Shown one piece after another: positions 17,301 through 28,158 of a stretch of 64,000 nucleotides of DNA (positions within the stretch are counted from its first letter, which is position 1; the number at the start of each line of letters is the position of its first letter). Source of the stretch: Formosa agariphila KMM 3901 (GTDB taxonomy: Bacteria; Bacteroidota; Bacteroidia; Flavobacteriales; Flavobacteriaceae); assembly GCF_000723205.1 (NCBI RefSeq), contig NZ_HG315671.1, positions 2,796,940 to 2,860,939 of the forward strand, read 5' to 3'. The notes under the pieces are model-generated. The model saw only the letters and a list, made by a program, of their open reading frames with translations. It ran no database searches and was not told where the DNA came from. A program made the position numbers and the translations under genes.

Positions 17301-19862
17301 TTAATTGTTTTCTAGATTGTTATTTTCTTCAATTGTAGAGTCATCTTCAGTACTAGGTACATCTTCGCCTTCTACAGCTTCAACGTCTACAACAACTTCT
17401 TCTTCGTGCATTACTTTTGCAACTGCTGCAATAGAATCTCCACTACGTAAGTTTATAAGCTTAACACCTTGAGTTGCTCTACCCATAACACGTAAATCTT
17501 GTACTGCAATTCTAATGGCAATACCCGATTTATTAATAATCATTAGATCATCGGCATCAGACACCGTTTTAATTGCTACCAGTTTACCGGTTTTCTCAGT
17601 AATAGAAATGGTTTTTACACCTTTTCCTCCACGGTTAGTAATTCTATATACTGGCTCTCCATCTTCTGGATCATCAATATAAGTACGCTTACCATATCCG
17701 TTTTCTGATACGACTAATACAGATTCTTCTTGCGGGTTCTCTACAGTAATCATGCCAACTACCTCATCATCTTTGTCGGATAATGTAATACCACGAACTC
17801 CAGAAGCTCCTCTACCCATTGGTCTCGTTTTCGCTTCTTCAAATCGAATTGCTTTTCCTGATTTTAAAGCTAGCATTACTTGACTTGTTCCTGTAGTTAA
17901 TTTCGCTTCCATTAACACATCGTCTTCCTTAATTGTAATGGCATTAATTCCATTTGTTCTTGGACGAGAATATTGCTCTAATGACGTTTTCTTAACCTGA
18001 CCATTTTTAGTGGCCATAATAACGTAATGGCTGTTAATGTAATCTTCATCTTTAAGATCTTGAGTACATATAAACGCCATGACTTTATCGTCTTGTTCTA
18101 TATTTATTAAATTCTGAATTGCTCTACCTTTAGACGTTTTACTTCCTTCAGGAATTTCGTAAACACGCATCCAGAAACATTTTCCTTTTTGAGTAAAGAA
18201 TAACATATACTGGTGGTTTGTACCCACAAATAAATGCTCTAAGAAATCTTCGTTACGTGTAGTAGATGCTTTTTGCCCTACTCCACCTCTATGTTGTGTT
18301 TTATATTCGTTAAGCGACGTACGTTTAATATATCCTGCATGAGAAATAGTAATAACAACTTGCTCATCTGGAATCATATCTTCAATGCTTAAGTCTCCTC
18401 CTGCATATTCAATAATAGAACGACGTTCGTCTCCGTACTTCTCTTTTACAACCTGCAGTTCTTCTTTAATGATATCCATTCGACGCTCTTTACGGTCTAA
18501 AATATCTTTTAAGTCATCGATTGTAAGTTTAATCTCGTCGTATTCCGAACGTAATTTATCTTGCTCCAGTCCTGTTAATTGACGCAGACGCATTTCAACA
18601 ATCGCTTTTGCTTGAACTTCTGAAAGATTAAAACGCTTAACTAAGTTTGCTCGTGCTTCATCGGCATTAGAAGAGGCTTTAATAATTTCGATAACCTCAT
18701 CAATATTATCTGAAGCAATAATTAATCCTTCTAAAATGTGAGCACGTTCTTCAGCTTTACGCAATTCGTAAGTGGTACGTCTTACTACAACTTCATGTCT
18801 GTGTTCAACAAAATGATGAATTAAATCTTTTAAGTTTAACAATTCTGGACGTCCGTTTACAAGTGCAATATTGTTTACACTAAAGGATGTCTGTAATTGT
18901 GTATATTTAAATAATTTATTTAAAACGATATTAGGAATTGCATCACGTTTTAACACGTAAACAATACGCATCCCATTTCTATCCGATTCGTCTCGAATGG
19001 TAGCAATACCTTCTAATTTTTTCTCGTTAACTAAATCGGCAGTCTTTTTAATCATGTCTGCCTTGTTAACTTGGTACGGAATTTCTGTAACAATAACACA
19101 TTCGCGACCTTGAACTTCTTCAATATTGGCTTTAGCACGCATTACAATACGTCCGCGACCTGTATGAAAAGCTTCTTTTACGCCATCGTAACCAAAAATA
19201 GTTCCTCCGGTAGGAAAATCTGGTGCTTTTATGTGTTGAATCAGTTCGTCTATTGAAATATCTTTATTCTCGATAAAAGCAATAGTACCATCAACAACTT
19301 CACTTAAATTGTGCGGTGGCATATTAGTTGCCATACCTACTGCAATTCCAGATGCACCGTTTATTAGTAAACCAGGTATACGCGTAGGTAAAACCGTTGG
19401 TTCTTTTAAAGTATCATCGAAGTTTAATTTATGATCTACTGTTTCTTTGTCTATATCTGCCAACATGTCTTCAGAAATCTTACGCATACGCGCTTCTGTA
19501 TAACGCATTGCTGCAGGACTATCTCCATCTACAGAACCAAAGTTACCTTGTCCGTCTACTAGCATATAACGTAAACTCCATTCCTGAGCCATACGAACCA
19601 TAGCGTCGTAAACTGATGTATCCCCGTGTGGGTGATACTTTCCTAAAACTTCACCAACAATTCTTGCTGACTTTTTATGCGCTCCAGTTGCTCTAATTCC
19701 CAGTTCGTGCATTCCGAATAATACACGTCTGTGCACCGGTTTTAAACCATCTCTAACATCTGGAAGAGCACGTGACACTATGACGGACATTGAGTAATCA
19801 ATGTAAGCCGTTTTCATTTCGTCTTCGATATTAATTGGAATAAGCTTTTCTCCTTCTGCCAT
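17301..19862 (-). CDS. gyrA: DNA gyrase subunit A
   Basis: The breakage-reunion subunit of the gyrase that introduces negative supercoils. The 853 residues begin [28 protein letters not shown], typical of GyrA. The quinolone-binding helix reads [10 protein letters not shown], so the position matching E. coli S83 is threonine and that matching D87 is aspartate. The catalytic tyrosine is in [10 protein letters not shown]. The GyrA box, QRRGGKG-like in E. coli, is represented by [10 protein letters not shown] near residue 525, which separates gyrase from topoisomerase IV ParC. The C-terminal pinwheel repeats are present, followed by an acidic tail ([15 protein letters not shown]). A near-match -7 box (TATCTTAG) lies upstream, about 45 nt before the ATG. 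Confidence 0.97.
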   Translation of the reverse strand: MAEGEKLIPINIEDEMKTAYIDYSMSVIVSRALPDVRDGLKPVHRRVLFGMHELGIRATGAHKKSARIVGEVLGKYHPHGDTSVYDAMVRMAQEWSLRYMLVDGQGNFGSVDGDSPAAMRYTEARMRKISEDMLADIDKETVDHKLNFDDTLKEPTVLPTRIPGLLINGASGIAVGMATNMPPHNLSEVVDGTIAFIENKDISIDELIQHIKAPDFPTGGTIFGYDGVKEAFHTGRGRIVMRAKANIEEVQGRECVIVTEIPYQVNKADMIKKTADLVNEKKLEGIATIRDESDRNGMRIVYVLKRDAIPNIVLNKLFKYTQLQTSFSVNNIALVNGRPELLNLKDLIHHFVEHRHEVVVRRTTYELRKAEERAHILEGLIIASDNIDEVIEIIKASSNADEARANLVKRFNLSEVQAKAIVEMRLRQLTGLEQDKLRSEYDEIKLTIDDLKDILDRKERRMDIIKEELQVVKEKYGDERRSIIEYAGGDLSIEDMIPDEQVVITISHAGYIKRTSLNEYKTQHRGGVGQKASTTRNEDFLEHLFVGTNHQYMLFFTQKGKCFWMRVYEIPEGSKTSKGRAIQNLINIEQDDKVMAFICTQDLKDEDYINSHYVIMATKNGQVKKTSLEQYSRPRTNGINAITIKEDDVLMEAKLTTGTSQVMLALKSGKAIRFEEAKTRPMGRGASGVRGITLSDKDDEVVGMITVENPQEESVLVVSENGYGKRTYIDDPEDGEPVYRITNRGGKGVKTISITEKTGKLVAIKTVSDADDLMIINKSGIAIRIAVQDLRVMGRATQGVKLINLRSGDSIAAVAKVMHEEEVVVDVEAVEGEDVPSTEDDSTIEENNNLENN

Positions 19863-20106
19863 CTATAAAAATAATTTAGTTATCTTGTGTGTTTCAAATC
19901 GCGCTAAGATAACCATTTCGTAAGTCATAGCAGGCGTTTTAACGGAGTTTTTAACAGTTTTTATTAACAACTACCACCTATACTTTAGTTAATAAGTAAG
20001 CCCCCAAATATTTTGATTTAATAAAGATTTTATTTCTATTAGCATTAATCATATTATTTAAGGTATACTTTTTGTCGTTGGTAATATGTTTTAGTAATTT
20101 TAATGC

Positions 20107-20115
20107 AGAAAGGAT
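20107..20115 (+). promoter_or_regulatory. Shine-Dalgarno-like site before clpC
   Basis: AGAAAGGA lies about 7 nt before the ATG at 20122. It is notable because most genes here have no purine-rich site. Confidence 0.5.
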
Positions 20116-20121
20116 TTAAAT

Positions 20122-22668
20122 ATGGATGATAATTTTTCACCAAGAGTAAAAGATGTAATTGCCTATAGTAAGGAAGAAGCACTCCGTTTGGGGCACGATT
20201 TTATAGGCACAGAACATCTTATGCTTGGACTTTTAAGAGATGGAAACGGGAAAGCAATTAATATTTTAAATGCCTTAGATATAGATTTAAATCATTTAAG
20301 GAGAAAAGTTGAAATATTAAGTCCAGCCAACCCGACGTTAACAGCAGTTTCTAACGAGAAGAAGAATTTGCATCTCACAAGGCAAGCAGAACGCGCTTTA
20401 AAAACCACGTTTTTAGAAGCCAAATTATTTCAGAGTAATTCCATTAATACAGCGCATTTACTGCTTTGTATTCTTAGGAATGAAAATGACCCTACTACGA
20501 AGCTTTTAAATAAGCTTAGGGTAGATTATGATAACGTTAAAGAACAATTTAAATTTATGATTACAAATAATGATAATTATATAGAACCGAAAGCTGAATC
20601 GTTCCAAGACGACAGTACGAGCGAAGACGACACGTCTAAAGATAACTTGTTCAATACCCCAACTGGCAAGACCAATAAAAAATCTAAGACCCCTGTTTTA
20701 GATAATTTTGGTCGCGATTTAACCGCTATGGCCGAAGAAGGTAAACTAGACCCTGTTGTGGGTCGTGAAAAAGAGATTGAACGCGTCTCTCAAATTTTAA
20801 GTCGACGTAAAAAAAACAACCCGCTTTTAATAGGAGAACCTGGTGTTGGTAAATCTGCCATTGCCGAAGGTTTAGCTATTAGAATCACCAAACGTAAGGT
20901 GTCTAGAATCTTATTTAACAAGCGCGTGGTGACTTTAGACTTAGCTAGTTTAGTTGCAGGAACTAAGTACCGCGGACAGTTTGAAGAGCGTATGAAAGCC
21001 GTTATGAACGAACTTGAAAAGAATGACGACATTATTCTTTTTATAGATGAAATTCATACCATTGTTGGTGCCGGTGGTGCAACTGGAAGTTTAGATGCAT
21101 CTAACATGTTTAAACCTGCTTTAGCGCGTGGAGAAATTCAATGTGTTGGTGCAACAACTTTAGATGAGTACAGACAATACATCGAAAAAGACGGAGCTTT
21201 AGAGCGACGTTTTCAAAAGGTGATTGTAGAACCAACTACAGTTGAACAAACTATTGAAATATTAAACAATATTAAAGATAAATACGAAAGTCACCATAAC
21301 GTAAATTATACACCAGAAGCCATTGAAGCTTGTGTAAAATTAACGAATCGTTATATGACCGACAGATTCCTTCCAGACAAAGCTATCGACGCTTTAGACG
21401 AAGCGGGTTCTCGTGTACACATTACCAACATTAATGTGCCTAAACAAATTTTAGAGCTTGAAAAAGAATTAGAACAAGTAAGAGAAACCAAAACTTCTGT
21501 TGTTAAAAAGCAGAAATACGAAGAGGCTGCAAAATTAAGAGACGACGAAAAACGTCTTGAAAAAGAGTTAGCCGTTGCTCAAGAAAAATGGGAAGAAGAC
21601 ACCAAACAACATCGTGAAGTGGTTTCTGAAGACAATGTTGCAGATGTGGTTTCTATGATGACAGGTATTCCTGTAAATAGAATTGCACAAACAGAAAGTA
21701 ATAAATTGGCACTTTTACCTGAACTTATTAAAGGCAAAGTAATTGGTCAAGACGAAGCGGTTTCTAAAGTTGTTAAAGCCATCCAGCGTAATCGTGCCGG
21801 ACTTAAAGATCCAAATAAACCAATTGGTTCATTTATCTTTTTAGGTCAAACCGGAGTCGGAAAAACGCAATTAGCAAAAGTATTGGCTAAGCAATTATTC
21901 GATAGCGAAGACGCATTGATTAGAATAGACATGAGTGAATACATGGAAAAATTCGCCATTTCTAGATTAGTTGGTGCACCTCCAGGATACGTAGGTTATG
22001 AAGAAGGTGGACAATTAACAGAGAAAATTCGTCGTAAACCTTACGCTGTTGTGCTTTTAGATGAAATTGAAAAAGCGCATCCAGATGTGTTTAATATGAT
22101 GCTTCAAGTGTTAGATGACGGATTCTTAACTGATAGTTTAGGACGTAAAATCGATTTTAGAAACACGATTATTATAATGACATCTAATATTGGTGCTCGT
22201 AAATTGAAAGATTTTGGAACCGGAATTGGATTCGGAACAGCATCTCAAAAATCTCAAGAAGCAGCTAACACACGAAGTGTTATCGAAAGCGCTTTAAAGA
22301 AAGCATTTGCTCCTGAATTCTTAAATAGAATTGATGATGTTATTGTATTTAACACTTTAGAGAAAAGTGATTTAAATGAAATCATTAAAATTGAACTTGA
22401 TAAATTATTATTAAGAATTAAAGATTTAGGTTACGATTTAAAACTTAGCGACAAGGCAACTAGCTTTATTGCCGATAAAGGTTATGATAAGCAATATGGT
22501 GCACGACCTCTAAAAAGAGCTATTCAAAAATACATTGAAGATGCTCTAGCCGAAGAAATAATTACCGCTAAAATTCAAGAAGGCGATATTATATTAATGG
22601 ATTTAGACGAAGACAACCAAGAGCTTGTTATCACTATCGAGAAACAAGAGAATCCTACTGAGTCTTAA
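20122..22668 (+). CDS. clpC: Hsp100 ATPase ClpC
   Basis: A hexameric AAA+ unfoldase that feeds substrates to ClpP. The 848 residues show the ClpC plan: two N-terminal Clp repeats (FSPRVKDVIAYSKEEALRLGHDFIGTEHLMLGLL), first ATPase domain with Walker A GEPGVGKSA and Walker [10 protein letters not shown], a short middle domain with a UVR-type motif (KYEEAAKLRDDEKRLEKEL), and second ATPase domain with GQTGVGKTQ and [13 protein letters not shown]. The short middle segment separates it from ClpB, whose longer coiled coil is seen at 24468-27077. An acidic serine-rich linker (DDSTSEDDTSKD) follows the N-domain. It is divergent from gyrA, and a hairpin terminator follows. Confidence 0.93.
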   Translation: MDDNFSPRVKDVIAYSKEEALRLGHDFIGTEHLMLGLLRDGNGKAINILNALDIDLNHLRRKVEILSPANPTLTAVSNEKKNLHLTRQAERALKTTFLEAKLFQSNSINTAHLLLCILRNENDPTTKLLNKLRVDYDNVKEQFKFMITNNDNYIEPKAESFQDDSTSEDDTSKDNLFNTPTGKTNKKSKTPVLDNFGRDLTAMAEEGKLDPVVGREKEIERVSQILSRRKKNNPLLIGEPGVGKSAIAEGLAIRITKRKVSRILFNKRVVTLDLASLVAGTKYRGQFEERMKAVMNELEKNDDIILFIDEIHTIVGAGGATGSLDASNMFKPALARGEIQCVGATTLDEYRQYIEKDGALERRFQKVIVEPTTVEQTIEILNNIKDKYESHHNVNYTPEAIEACVKLTNRYMTDRFLPDKAIDALDEAGSRVHITNINVPKQILELEKELEQVRETKTSVVKKQKYEEAAKLRDDEKRLEKELAVAQEKWEEDTKQHREVVSEDNVADVVSMMTGIPVNRIAQTESNKLALLPELIKGKVIGQDEAVSKVVKAIQRNRAGLKDPNKPIGSFIFLGQTGVGKTQLAKVLAKQLFDSEDALIRIDMSEYMEKFAISRLVGAPPGYVGYEEGGQLTEKIRRKPYAVVLLDEIEKAHPDVFNMMLQVLDDGFLTDSLGRKIDFRNTIIIMTSNIGARKLKDFGTGIGFGTASQKSQEAANTRSVIESALKKAFAPEFLNRIDDVIVFNTLEKSDLNEIIKIELDKLLLRIKDLGYDLKLSDKATSFIADKGYDKQYGARPLKRAIQKYIEDALAEEIITAKIQEGDIILMDLDEDNQELVITIEKQENPTES

Positions 22669-22687
22669 AACTTTTTAAAGTAGTATA

Positions 22688-22724
22688 TAACATGCCCGGT
22701 ATTAAACATATTGGGCATGTTTTG
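22688..22724 (+). terminator. Terminator of clpC
   Basis: Stem AACATGCCC (22689-22697) with GGGCATGTT (22713-22721) followed by T residues, 20 bp past the stop. Confidence 0.8.
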
Positions 22725-22813
22725 TTCTATTAACTATTTATAAAAAATTCTGTATTTAAGCAAATACACAAGAAACAAACACAATTAATTCATGTTTTAT
22801 ACATGTAATGCCC

Positions 22814-22821
22814 TATTTTTG
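22814..22821 (+). promoter_or_regulatory. -7 box (TATTTTTG) for the TlpA-like gene
   Basis: Exact TAnnTTTG match 19 nt before the ATG at 22841. Confidence 0.6.
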
Positions 22822-22840
22822 AGTAAAAATAATTTGTTAG

Positions 22841-23869
22841 ATGAAAAAAATATTTATTGCACTTAGTGCACTTTCTATTCTTGCTTGTCAAGAAGCTCCA
22901 AAAAAAGATTATGTCACTCTTTCTGGTAAGATAATCGACAAAAACAGCGACTCTCTAGTCATTAGAAGCCGTACGTACAACAAAACCATTCAAGTTAATG
23001 CTGATGGTACTTTTAGCGATACTTTAAAAGTGGAAGCTGGACTTTACAATCTTTTCGATGGTGGAGAATCGTCTACTGTATTCTTAAGAAACGGCTACGA
23101 TTTAAACATTTCTTTAGACACTAAAGAATTCGACGAGAGTATAGCCTACACAGGTGAAGGTGCTGAAAACAATAATTTCTTAGCAGAAAATTCTTTAAAA
23201 CAAGAAGCTTTAATGGATCAAGATTTTTCATCTATGGATTTAACTACATTAGACGAAACGTTTACAAACATTGAATCAGAGTTAACTGCTTTTTACAACT
23301 CTAAGCAAGGTCTAGACACTATGGTTACACAATCTGTTACCAAAAACCTACAACCTATGTTAGAAGGTACAAAAAAGTACTTTGCAGGAAACATTGCATT
23401 AAAACAAGAAATGACAGGAAAGCCTTCTCCGCTTTTTGTGGATTATGAGAATGTAGACGGCTCTAAAACATCTTTAGAAAGTTTGAGAGGAAAATATGTA
23501 TACATAGATGTTTGGGCAACATGGTGCGCCCCTTGTAAGGCTGAAATTCCAGCATTAAAAGAACTTGAAGAAGCATACCGCGAGAAGAACATTACATTTG
23601 TTAGTCTTTCTGTAGACGACGACAGATCACATGGTGGATCTTGGGATAAAGCAAAAGAGGATTGGTTAGCAATGGTTAACGATAAAGAATTAAGCGGTGT
23701 TCAAGTTATGGCTCCAGAAGGTTGGAAATCACAATTTGTAAGAGATTATAAAATAAACGGAATTCCTAGATTCATATTAATTGACCCTGCAGGAAATATA
23801 GTAGACCCTAGTGCTCCTAGACCTTCAGACAAAAAATTAAAAGAATTATTTACATCTTTAAGTATCTAA
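22841..23869 (+). CDS. TlpA-like thioredoxin-fold lipoprotein
   Basis: A 342-residue envelope thiol-disulfide protein. The signal peptide ends in a lipobox (SILAC at residues 12-16), so it should be membrane-anchored outside the cytoplasm. Residues ~22-110 resemble the DUF4369 beta domain often placed before thioredoxin domains in this phylum (VTLSGKIIDKNSDSLVIRS). The thioredoxin domain follows at about 200-340, with the redox pair C229/C232 in WATWCAPCKAEIPAL and the cis-proline loop in INGIPRFILID. Members of this group reduce or shuffle disulfides, for example in cytochrome c maturation. It stands alone between two terminators. Confidence 0.88.
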   Translation: MKKIFIALSALSILACQEAPKKDYVTLSGKIIDKNSDSLVIRSRTYNKTIQVNADGTFSDTLKVEAGLYNLFDGGESSTVFLRNGYDLNISLDTKEFDESIAYTGEGAENNNFLAENSLKQEALMDQDFSSMDLTTLDETFTNIESELTAFYNSKQGLDTMVTQSVTKNLQPMLEGTKKYFAGNIALKQEMTGKPSPLFVDYENVDGSKTSLESLRGKYVYIDVWATWCAPCKAEIPALKELEEAYREKNITFVSLSVDDDRSHGGSWDKAKEDWLAMVNDKELSGVQVMAPEGWKSQFVRDYKINGIPRFILIDPAGNIVDPSAPRPSDKKLKELFTSLSI

Positions 23870-23888
23870 TTTTTCAAAATAAATGAAT

Positions 23889-23928
23889 AAAAAATCCGCT
23901 TAAACGAGTTGTTTTAAGCGGATTTTCT
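23889..23928. terminator. Bidirectional terminator between the TlpA-like gene and ytxJ
   Basis: A 14 bp stem (AAAATCCGCTTAAA at 23891-23904 with its complement at 23913-23926), with A and T runs outside. It lies between two convergent genes and suits both. Confidence 0.88.
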
Positions 23929-23944
23929 ATTTGCTAAACTTGGT

Positions 23945-24331
23945 CTAAAAAGCCAATAAATCTACAGCATTAATGTCTCCATGAGATGCTGTTCTTACTA
24001 CCTCACCATCTTTAATAATTAAAAGTTGAGGCGATTCGTGAAACACATCGAATTTACTAGCAATACCATTCGAAATATCGCGATGCTGTAATAAATCCAA
24101 AAAATGCATGTCAATATTGGTCTCTGCTTTAAACGATTTTTCAAACTGACTCAACACCATTCTACTAATACCACAACGTGTAGAATGTTTAAAAATCGCT
24201 TGTGTTTTTTCCTTAGACGCTTCCGCAATTGCATCCAATTGATCCATATGCACTAAAGGCCTCCAAGCGATTGCACTTTCCTCCTGCTCACCAGAAGAAT
24301 TACTACTAAATATTTTATCAAAAAACCCCAT
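23945..24331 (-). CDS. ytxJ: Bacillithiol-system redox protein YtxJ
   Basis: A 128-residue cytoplasmic thioredoxin-fold protein with a single active-site cysteine, C53, in IFKHSTRCGISRMV, the signature of the YtxJ monothiol bacilliredoxin family. It is expected to remove bacillithiol from mixed disulfides. The ATG at 24331 (MGFFDKIFSS) is used; a GTG at 24355 would add eight residues of no family likeness. It is divergent from clpB, 136 bp apart. A possible -7 box (TATATTTG) lies at 24416-24423. It implies that this organism makes bacillithiol, but the bsh genes are not in this window. Confidence 0.88.
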   Translation of the reverse strand: MGFFDKIFSSNSSGEQEESAIAWRPLVHMDQLDAIAEASKEKTQAIFKHSTRCGISRMVLSQFEKSFKAETNIDMHFLDLLQHRDISNGIASKFDVFHESPQLLIIKDGEVVRTASHGDINAVDLLAF

Positions 24332-24467
24332 ATTTTCATTAAATTTACATCTCACTTCACCCTACACAAAAGACAAATCGTCAGTTTAAAACCTTGCAAA
24401 ACAGACATTTTGTCTCAAATATAAAATTGGTAAGAAAGTTGACTATACATTGAAAAACACTTGAACA

Positions 24468-27077
24468 ATGAACTTTAACAATTATACAATAAAATCTCAA
24501 GAAGCCATACAACGGGCGCAACAAATTGCGCAAGAACATGGACAGCAAAACATAGAAAACGAACACGTTTTTAAAGCTATTTCTGAAGTAGACGAAAATG
24601 TGTTACCGTTTATTCTAAAAAAATTGAATGTAAACATAAACATTCTTGAACAAGCAATAGATAAGCAAATTGAAAACTTTCCTAAAGTTTCTGGAGGCGA
24701 GATTATGGCATCCCGTGATTTAGGTACAGCTTTAAACGAAGCATCTACTATTGCTAAAAAAATGAACGATGAATACGTGTCTATCGAACACCTAATCATT
24801 GCTATTTTTAAATCGAAAAGCAAGATTGCTCAAATGCTAAAAGACCAAGGTGTTACAGAAAAAGCACTTATTGCAGCTATTGAGGAATTACGTAAAGGTG
24901 ACCGAGTTACCTCTCAGAACCAAGAAGAAACATACAATTCTTTAAACAAATATGCTAAAAACTTAAACGAATTAGCAAAAAACGGAAAATTAGACCCTGT
25001 AATTGGTCGCGATGAAGAGATTCGTAGAATCTTACAAATTTTAACCAGACGAACAAAAAACAATCCTATCTTAGTAGGAGAACCAGGAACTGGTAAAACC
25101 GCAATTGCCGAAGGTTTAGCACATAGAATTGTTGATGGTGATGTGCCTGATAACTTAAAAGACAAGCAAATTTTCGCCTTAGATATGGGAGCACTTATTG
25201 CTGGTGCTAAATATAAAGGAGAATTTGAAGAACGCCTAAAAGCCGTTATTAAAGAAGTCACAGACAGCGAAGGTGATATCGTTTTATTTATAGACGAAAT
25301 TCATACCCTTGTTGGTGCTGGTGGTGGCCAAGGTGCTATGGATGCTGCAAATATTTTAAAACCAGCATTAGCGCGTGGAGAACTGCGCTCAATTGGAGCT
25401 ACAACTTTAGATGAGTATCAAAAATACTTCGAAAAAGATAAAGCCCTAGAACGTCGTTTCCAAAAAGTAATGGTAAACGAACCAGATACCGAAAGTGCGA
25501 TTTCTATTTTACGCGGTATTAAAGAAAAGTATGAAACACACCATAAAGTGCGTATTAAAGACGAAGCTATTATTGGTGCAGTAGAATTATCTGAACGCTA
25601 TATTACAAATCGTTTTTTACCAGATAAGGCTATTGACTTAATGGATGAAGCGGCTTCTAAATTACGTATGGAAATCAATTCTAAACCTGAAGAACTTGAT
25701 GTATTAGACAGAAAGATCATGCAGTTAGAAATTGAAATTGAAGCCATAAAACGCGAGAAAGACGACGTAAAACTAAAGAGTCTGAAAGCCGATTTAGCCA
25801 ATTTAAAAGAAGACCGTAATGAAATAAATGCGAAATGGAAAAGCGAAAAAGAGGTTGTAGATAATATTCAGACGGCAAAGTTAGATATTGAAAACTACAA
25901 ACTGGAAGCCGAACGTGCAGAGCGCGAAGGTGATTATGGTAAGGTAGCTGAAATCCGTTACGGAAAAATTAAAGACGCACAAGAACGTTTAGATACTCTT
26001 CAAAAGAATTTAAGCGAAAACAAGTCTGAAAGTTCTTTAATTAAAGAAGAGGTTACTTACGACGATATCGCCGAAGTAGTAGCAAAATGGACCGGAATTC
26101 CTGTAACTAAAATGTTACAAAGTGAACGCGACAAGTTATTACATTTAGAAGACGAGTTACACAAACGTGTAATTGGGCAAGAAGAAGCCATAGAAGCCGT
26201 AAGTGATGCCGTGAGACGAAGTCGTGCAGGTTTACAAAATCCGCAAAAACCTATAGGAACCTTTTTATTCCTTGGAACCACCGGTGTGGGTAAAACTGAA
26301 TTAGCAAAAGCTTTGGCTGAGTATTTATTCGACGATGAAAATGCTATGACCCGTATTGATATGAGTGAATATCAAGAACGTCATTCTGTAAGCAGATTGG
26401 TTGGAGCACCTCCAGGATACGTAGGTTACGACGAAGGTGGACAATTAACAGAAGCTGTACGTAGAAAACCGTATTCTGTAGTCTTATTAGATGAAATTGA
26501 AAAAGCGCATCCAGATACATTCAACATCTTATTACAAGTATTAGATGAAGGGCGTTTAACAGACAATAAAGGACGTGTAGCCGATTTTAAAAACACGATA
26601 ATAATTATGACCTCTAACATGGGAAGTCATATTATTCAGGAACGTTTTGAAGCGACTAAAGATATTGAAAGCGCTATTGAATCGGCAAAAGTTGATGTTC
26701 TAGCCCTATTGAAACAATCGGTTAGACCGGAGTTTTTAAACCGTATCGACGACACGATTATGTTTACTCCGCTTAGCAAAGACAATATTAAAGAAATCGT
26801 TGGCTTACAATTAAAAAGCGTGTCTAAAATGATTGCTCAACAAGGCATTACTTTTGATGCGACTCAGGAAGCAATAAATTATTTAGCTCAAAAAGGATAC
26901 AATCCGGAGTATGGCGCAAGACCTGTAAAACGTGTTATTCAGAAAGAAGTTTTAAATGCATTAAGTAAAGAGATTCTTTCTGGCAAAGTAACCACAGATA
27001 GTATTATTTTACTAGATAATTTTGATGATGAATTAGTATTTAGAAATCAAGAGAGTTTAGTTCCTGAAAAAAACTAA
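24468..27077 (+). CDS. clpB: ATP-dependent disaggregase ClpB
   Basis: A hexameric Hsp100 that resolves aggregates together with DnaK. Its 869 residues contain the N-domain ([35 protein letters not shown]), first ATPase domain with GEPGTGKTA near residue 204 and [10 protein letters not shown], the long coiled-coil middle domain at about 400-520 ([20 protein letters not shown]) that is the mark of ClpB, and a second ATPase domain with GTTGVGKTE and [13 protein letters not shown]. The IGF/L loop needed for ClpP docking is not evident, as expected. The gene is monocistronic with its own terminator. I saw no CIRCE-type inverted repeat in the 136 bp upstream. Confidence 0.96.
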   Translation: MNFNNYTIKSQEAIQRAQQIAQEHGQQNIENEHVFKAISEVDENVLPFILKKLNVNINILEQAIDKQIENFPKVSGGEIMASRDLGTALNEASTIAKKMNDEYVSIEHLIIAIFKSKSKIAQMLKDQGVTEKALIAAIEELRKGDRVTSQNQEETYNSLNKYAKNLNELAKNGKLDPVIGRDEEIRRILQILTRRTKNNPILVGEPGTGKTAIAEGLAHRIVDGDVPDNLKDKQIFALDMGALIAGAKYKGEFEERLKAVIKEVTDSEGDIVLFIDEIHTLVGAGGGQGAMDAANILKPALARGELRSIGATTLDEYQKYFEKDKALERRFQKVMVNEPDTESAISILRGIKEKYETHHKVRIKDEAIIGAVELSERYITNRFLPDKAIDLMDEAASKLRMEINSKPEELDVLDRKIMQLEIEIEAIKREKDDVKLKSLKADLANLKEDRNEINAKWKSEKEVVDNIQTAKLDIENYKLEAERAEREGDYGKVAEIRYGKIKDAQERLDTLQKNLSENKSESSLIKEEVTYDDIAEVVAKWTGIPVTKMLQSERDKLLHLEDELHKRVIGQEEAIEAVSDAVRRSRAGLQNPQKPIGTFLFLGTTGVGKTELAKALAEYLFDDENAMTRIDMSEYQERHSVSRLVGAPPGYVGYDEGGQLTEAVRRKPYSVVLLDEIEKAHPDTFNILLQVLDEGRLTDNKGRVADFKNTIIIMTSNMGSHIIQERFEATKDIESAIESAKVDVLALLKQSVRPEFLNRIDDTIMFTPLSKDNIKEIVGLQLKSVSKMIAQQGITFDATQEAINYLAQKGYNPEYGARPVKRVIQKEVLNALSKEILSGKVTTDSIILLDNFDDELVFRNQESLVPEKN

Positions 27078-27150
27078 AATTTTGTTAAAGCGTAATTTTA
27101 ATATACTACACTAAAATTAACCTCGTTATTCAGTCAGGTTGGTTAGTTAG

Positions 27151-27196
27151 AGAAAAGCAATGTGAGTCTATAGTTTAGATGAGCATTGCTTTTTTC
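27151..27196 (+). terminator. Terminator of clpB
   Basis: Stem AAAAGCAATG (27153-27162) with CATTGCTTTT (27184-27193) and a T run, about 75 bp past the stop. Confidence 0.8.
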
Positions 27197-27224
27197 ATAT
27201 TTTTAAAACATTTAGTTGAGTACA

Positions 27225-27259
27225 TAAAAAAAGCCTTGAGAATATCTGAAGGCTTTTTA
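27225..27259 (-). terminator. Terminator of the 27.3 kb barrel gene
   Basis: Stem AAAAAAGCCTT with AAGGCTTTTT around 27227-27258, 20 bp past the minus-strand stop; the A run at the left gives the T tail. Confidence 0.82.
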
Positions 27260-27277
27260 AATATAAAAGTATTCGTA

Positions 27278-27712
27278 TTATAATTTCATTGTAACACCTA
27301 AAGCTGGCATAAATGTGTTGATACCTCCAGAAAATTCTGCGTATATACCCCATTTATCATTCCAGAACCAACGTCCTCCTATTTGAAGACCTAAATCGAT
27401 ACCACTATCATAATCAAAATCATTATCTCCAGCATAGATTGCATAACCTGCATTAGCACCACCGTAAACATCCCAAGCGGCATCAGAAATACCAAAAACT
27501 TCATCAAAATAGTAGTTTGCTTTAACGCCTAATGTAATCCAATCAAAGTCAAAGTTAGTTCCTACTCCAGGAGCAATTGTAATGTTCTTGTGCACAGGAA
27601 TTTCGTAGTTAACTCCTACTAGTCCAAAGTTTAATTCTTTTCTGGCTTGTCCAAATACACTTGCTGCACTTAGCATTAAAGCAAAAGCGAATAATAATGT
27701 AAATTTCTTCAT
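27278..27712 (-). CDS. Small outer membrane beta-barrel protein
   Basis: A 144-residue secreted protein: signal peptide (MKKFTLLFAFALMLSAASVFGQ) followed by short amphipathic strands with many aromatic residues (ITIAPGVGTNFDFDWITLGVKANYYF, GIDLGLQIGGRWFW, WGIYAEFSGGINTF), ending in a strand (PALGVTMKL). This fits an eight-stranded barrel in the outer membrane. It is transcribed alone, with a -7 box upstream and a terminator downstream. No ligand or activity can be inferred. Confidence 0.72.
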   Translation of the reverse strand: MKKFTLLFAFALMLSAASVFGQARKELNFGLVGVNYEIPVHKNITIAPGVGTNFDFDWITLGVKANYYFDEVFGISDAAWDVYGGANAGYAIYAGDNDFDYDSGIDLGLQIGGRWFWNDKWGIYAEFSGGINTFMPALGVTMKL

Positions 27713-27748
27713 AATATTTTATTTAAAATTTTATTAATGTTGACTATT

Positions 27749-27756
27749 CAAATTTA
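27749..27756 (-). promoter_or_regulatory. -7 box (TAAATTTG) for the small barrel gene
   Basis: Exact TAnnTTTG match on the minus strand, 36 nt before the ATG at 27712. Confidence 0.5.
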
Positions 27757-28144
27757 AATATATTTTTTCTTACATAAAATGAAAAATTAAGAATAATTTA
27801 ATACTTGCATATATTTAAACTACTTTTTATAAGTGTTCGCAACAAATCGCTAAAATAAATATGACTATTTAACAAATTGAAAATTAACAAGTTGCATTTT
27901 TTACAATAAAATTCTAATGCAATGAGATTAAATAAATATCTGTACTCTATATCTGACTAAAACTAATTTTAGGAAAATAAATCACAGATAAACGAACGAT
28001 TTTATCCGTTTAAAAACTTTTAATTCTTACAAATTGAACTTATAAAACGTACTATTAAGGACCATTTACTTTAAAATTGATATTTAACCATTCAAAATTG
28101 AAGTTATAGCTCTGATAGCGTTACAAAATTTATATTTAATTATT
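27757..28144. other. AT-rich intergenic region, no gene seen
   Basis: About 390 bp between the divergent barrel gene and smpB. No credible frame, tRNA-like cloverleaf or GC-rich RNA structure was seen; the smpB -7 box lies at its right end. Confidence 0.6.
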
Positions 28145-28152
28145 TACCTTTG
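28145..28152 (+). promoter_or_regulatory. -7 box (TACCTTTG) immediately before smpB
   Basis: Exact TAnnTTTG match. Only 6 nt separate it from the ATG at 28159, so transcription should begin at or next to the start codon. Confidence 0.65.
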
Positions 28153-28158
28153 ACATCT

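Noticed and set aside
19600-19640. GyrA threonine at the E. coli S83 position as a quinolone resistance mutation
   Set aside because: Threonine at this position is common in native GyrA of this group as far as I recall; D87 is intact. No claim of resistance can be made.
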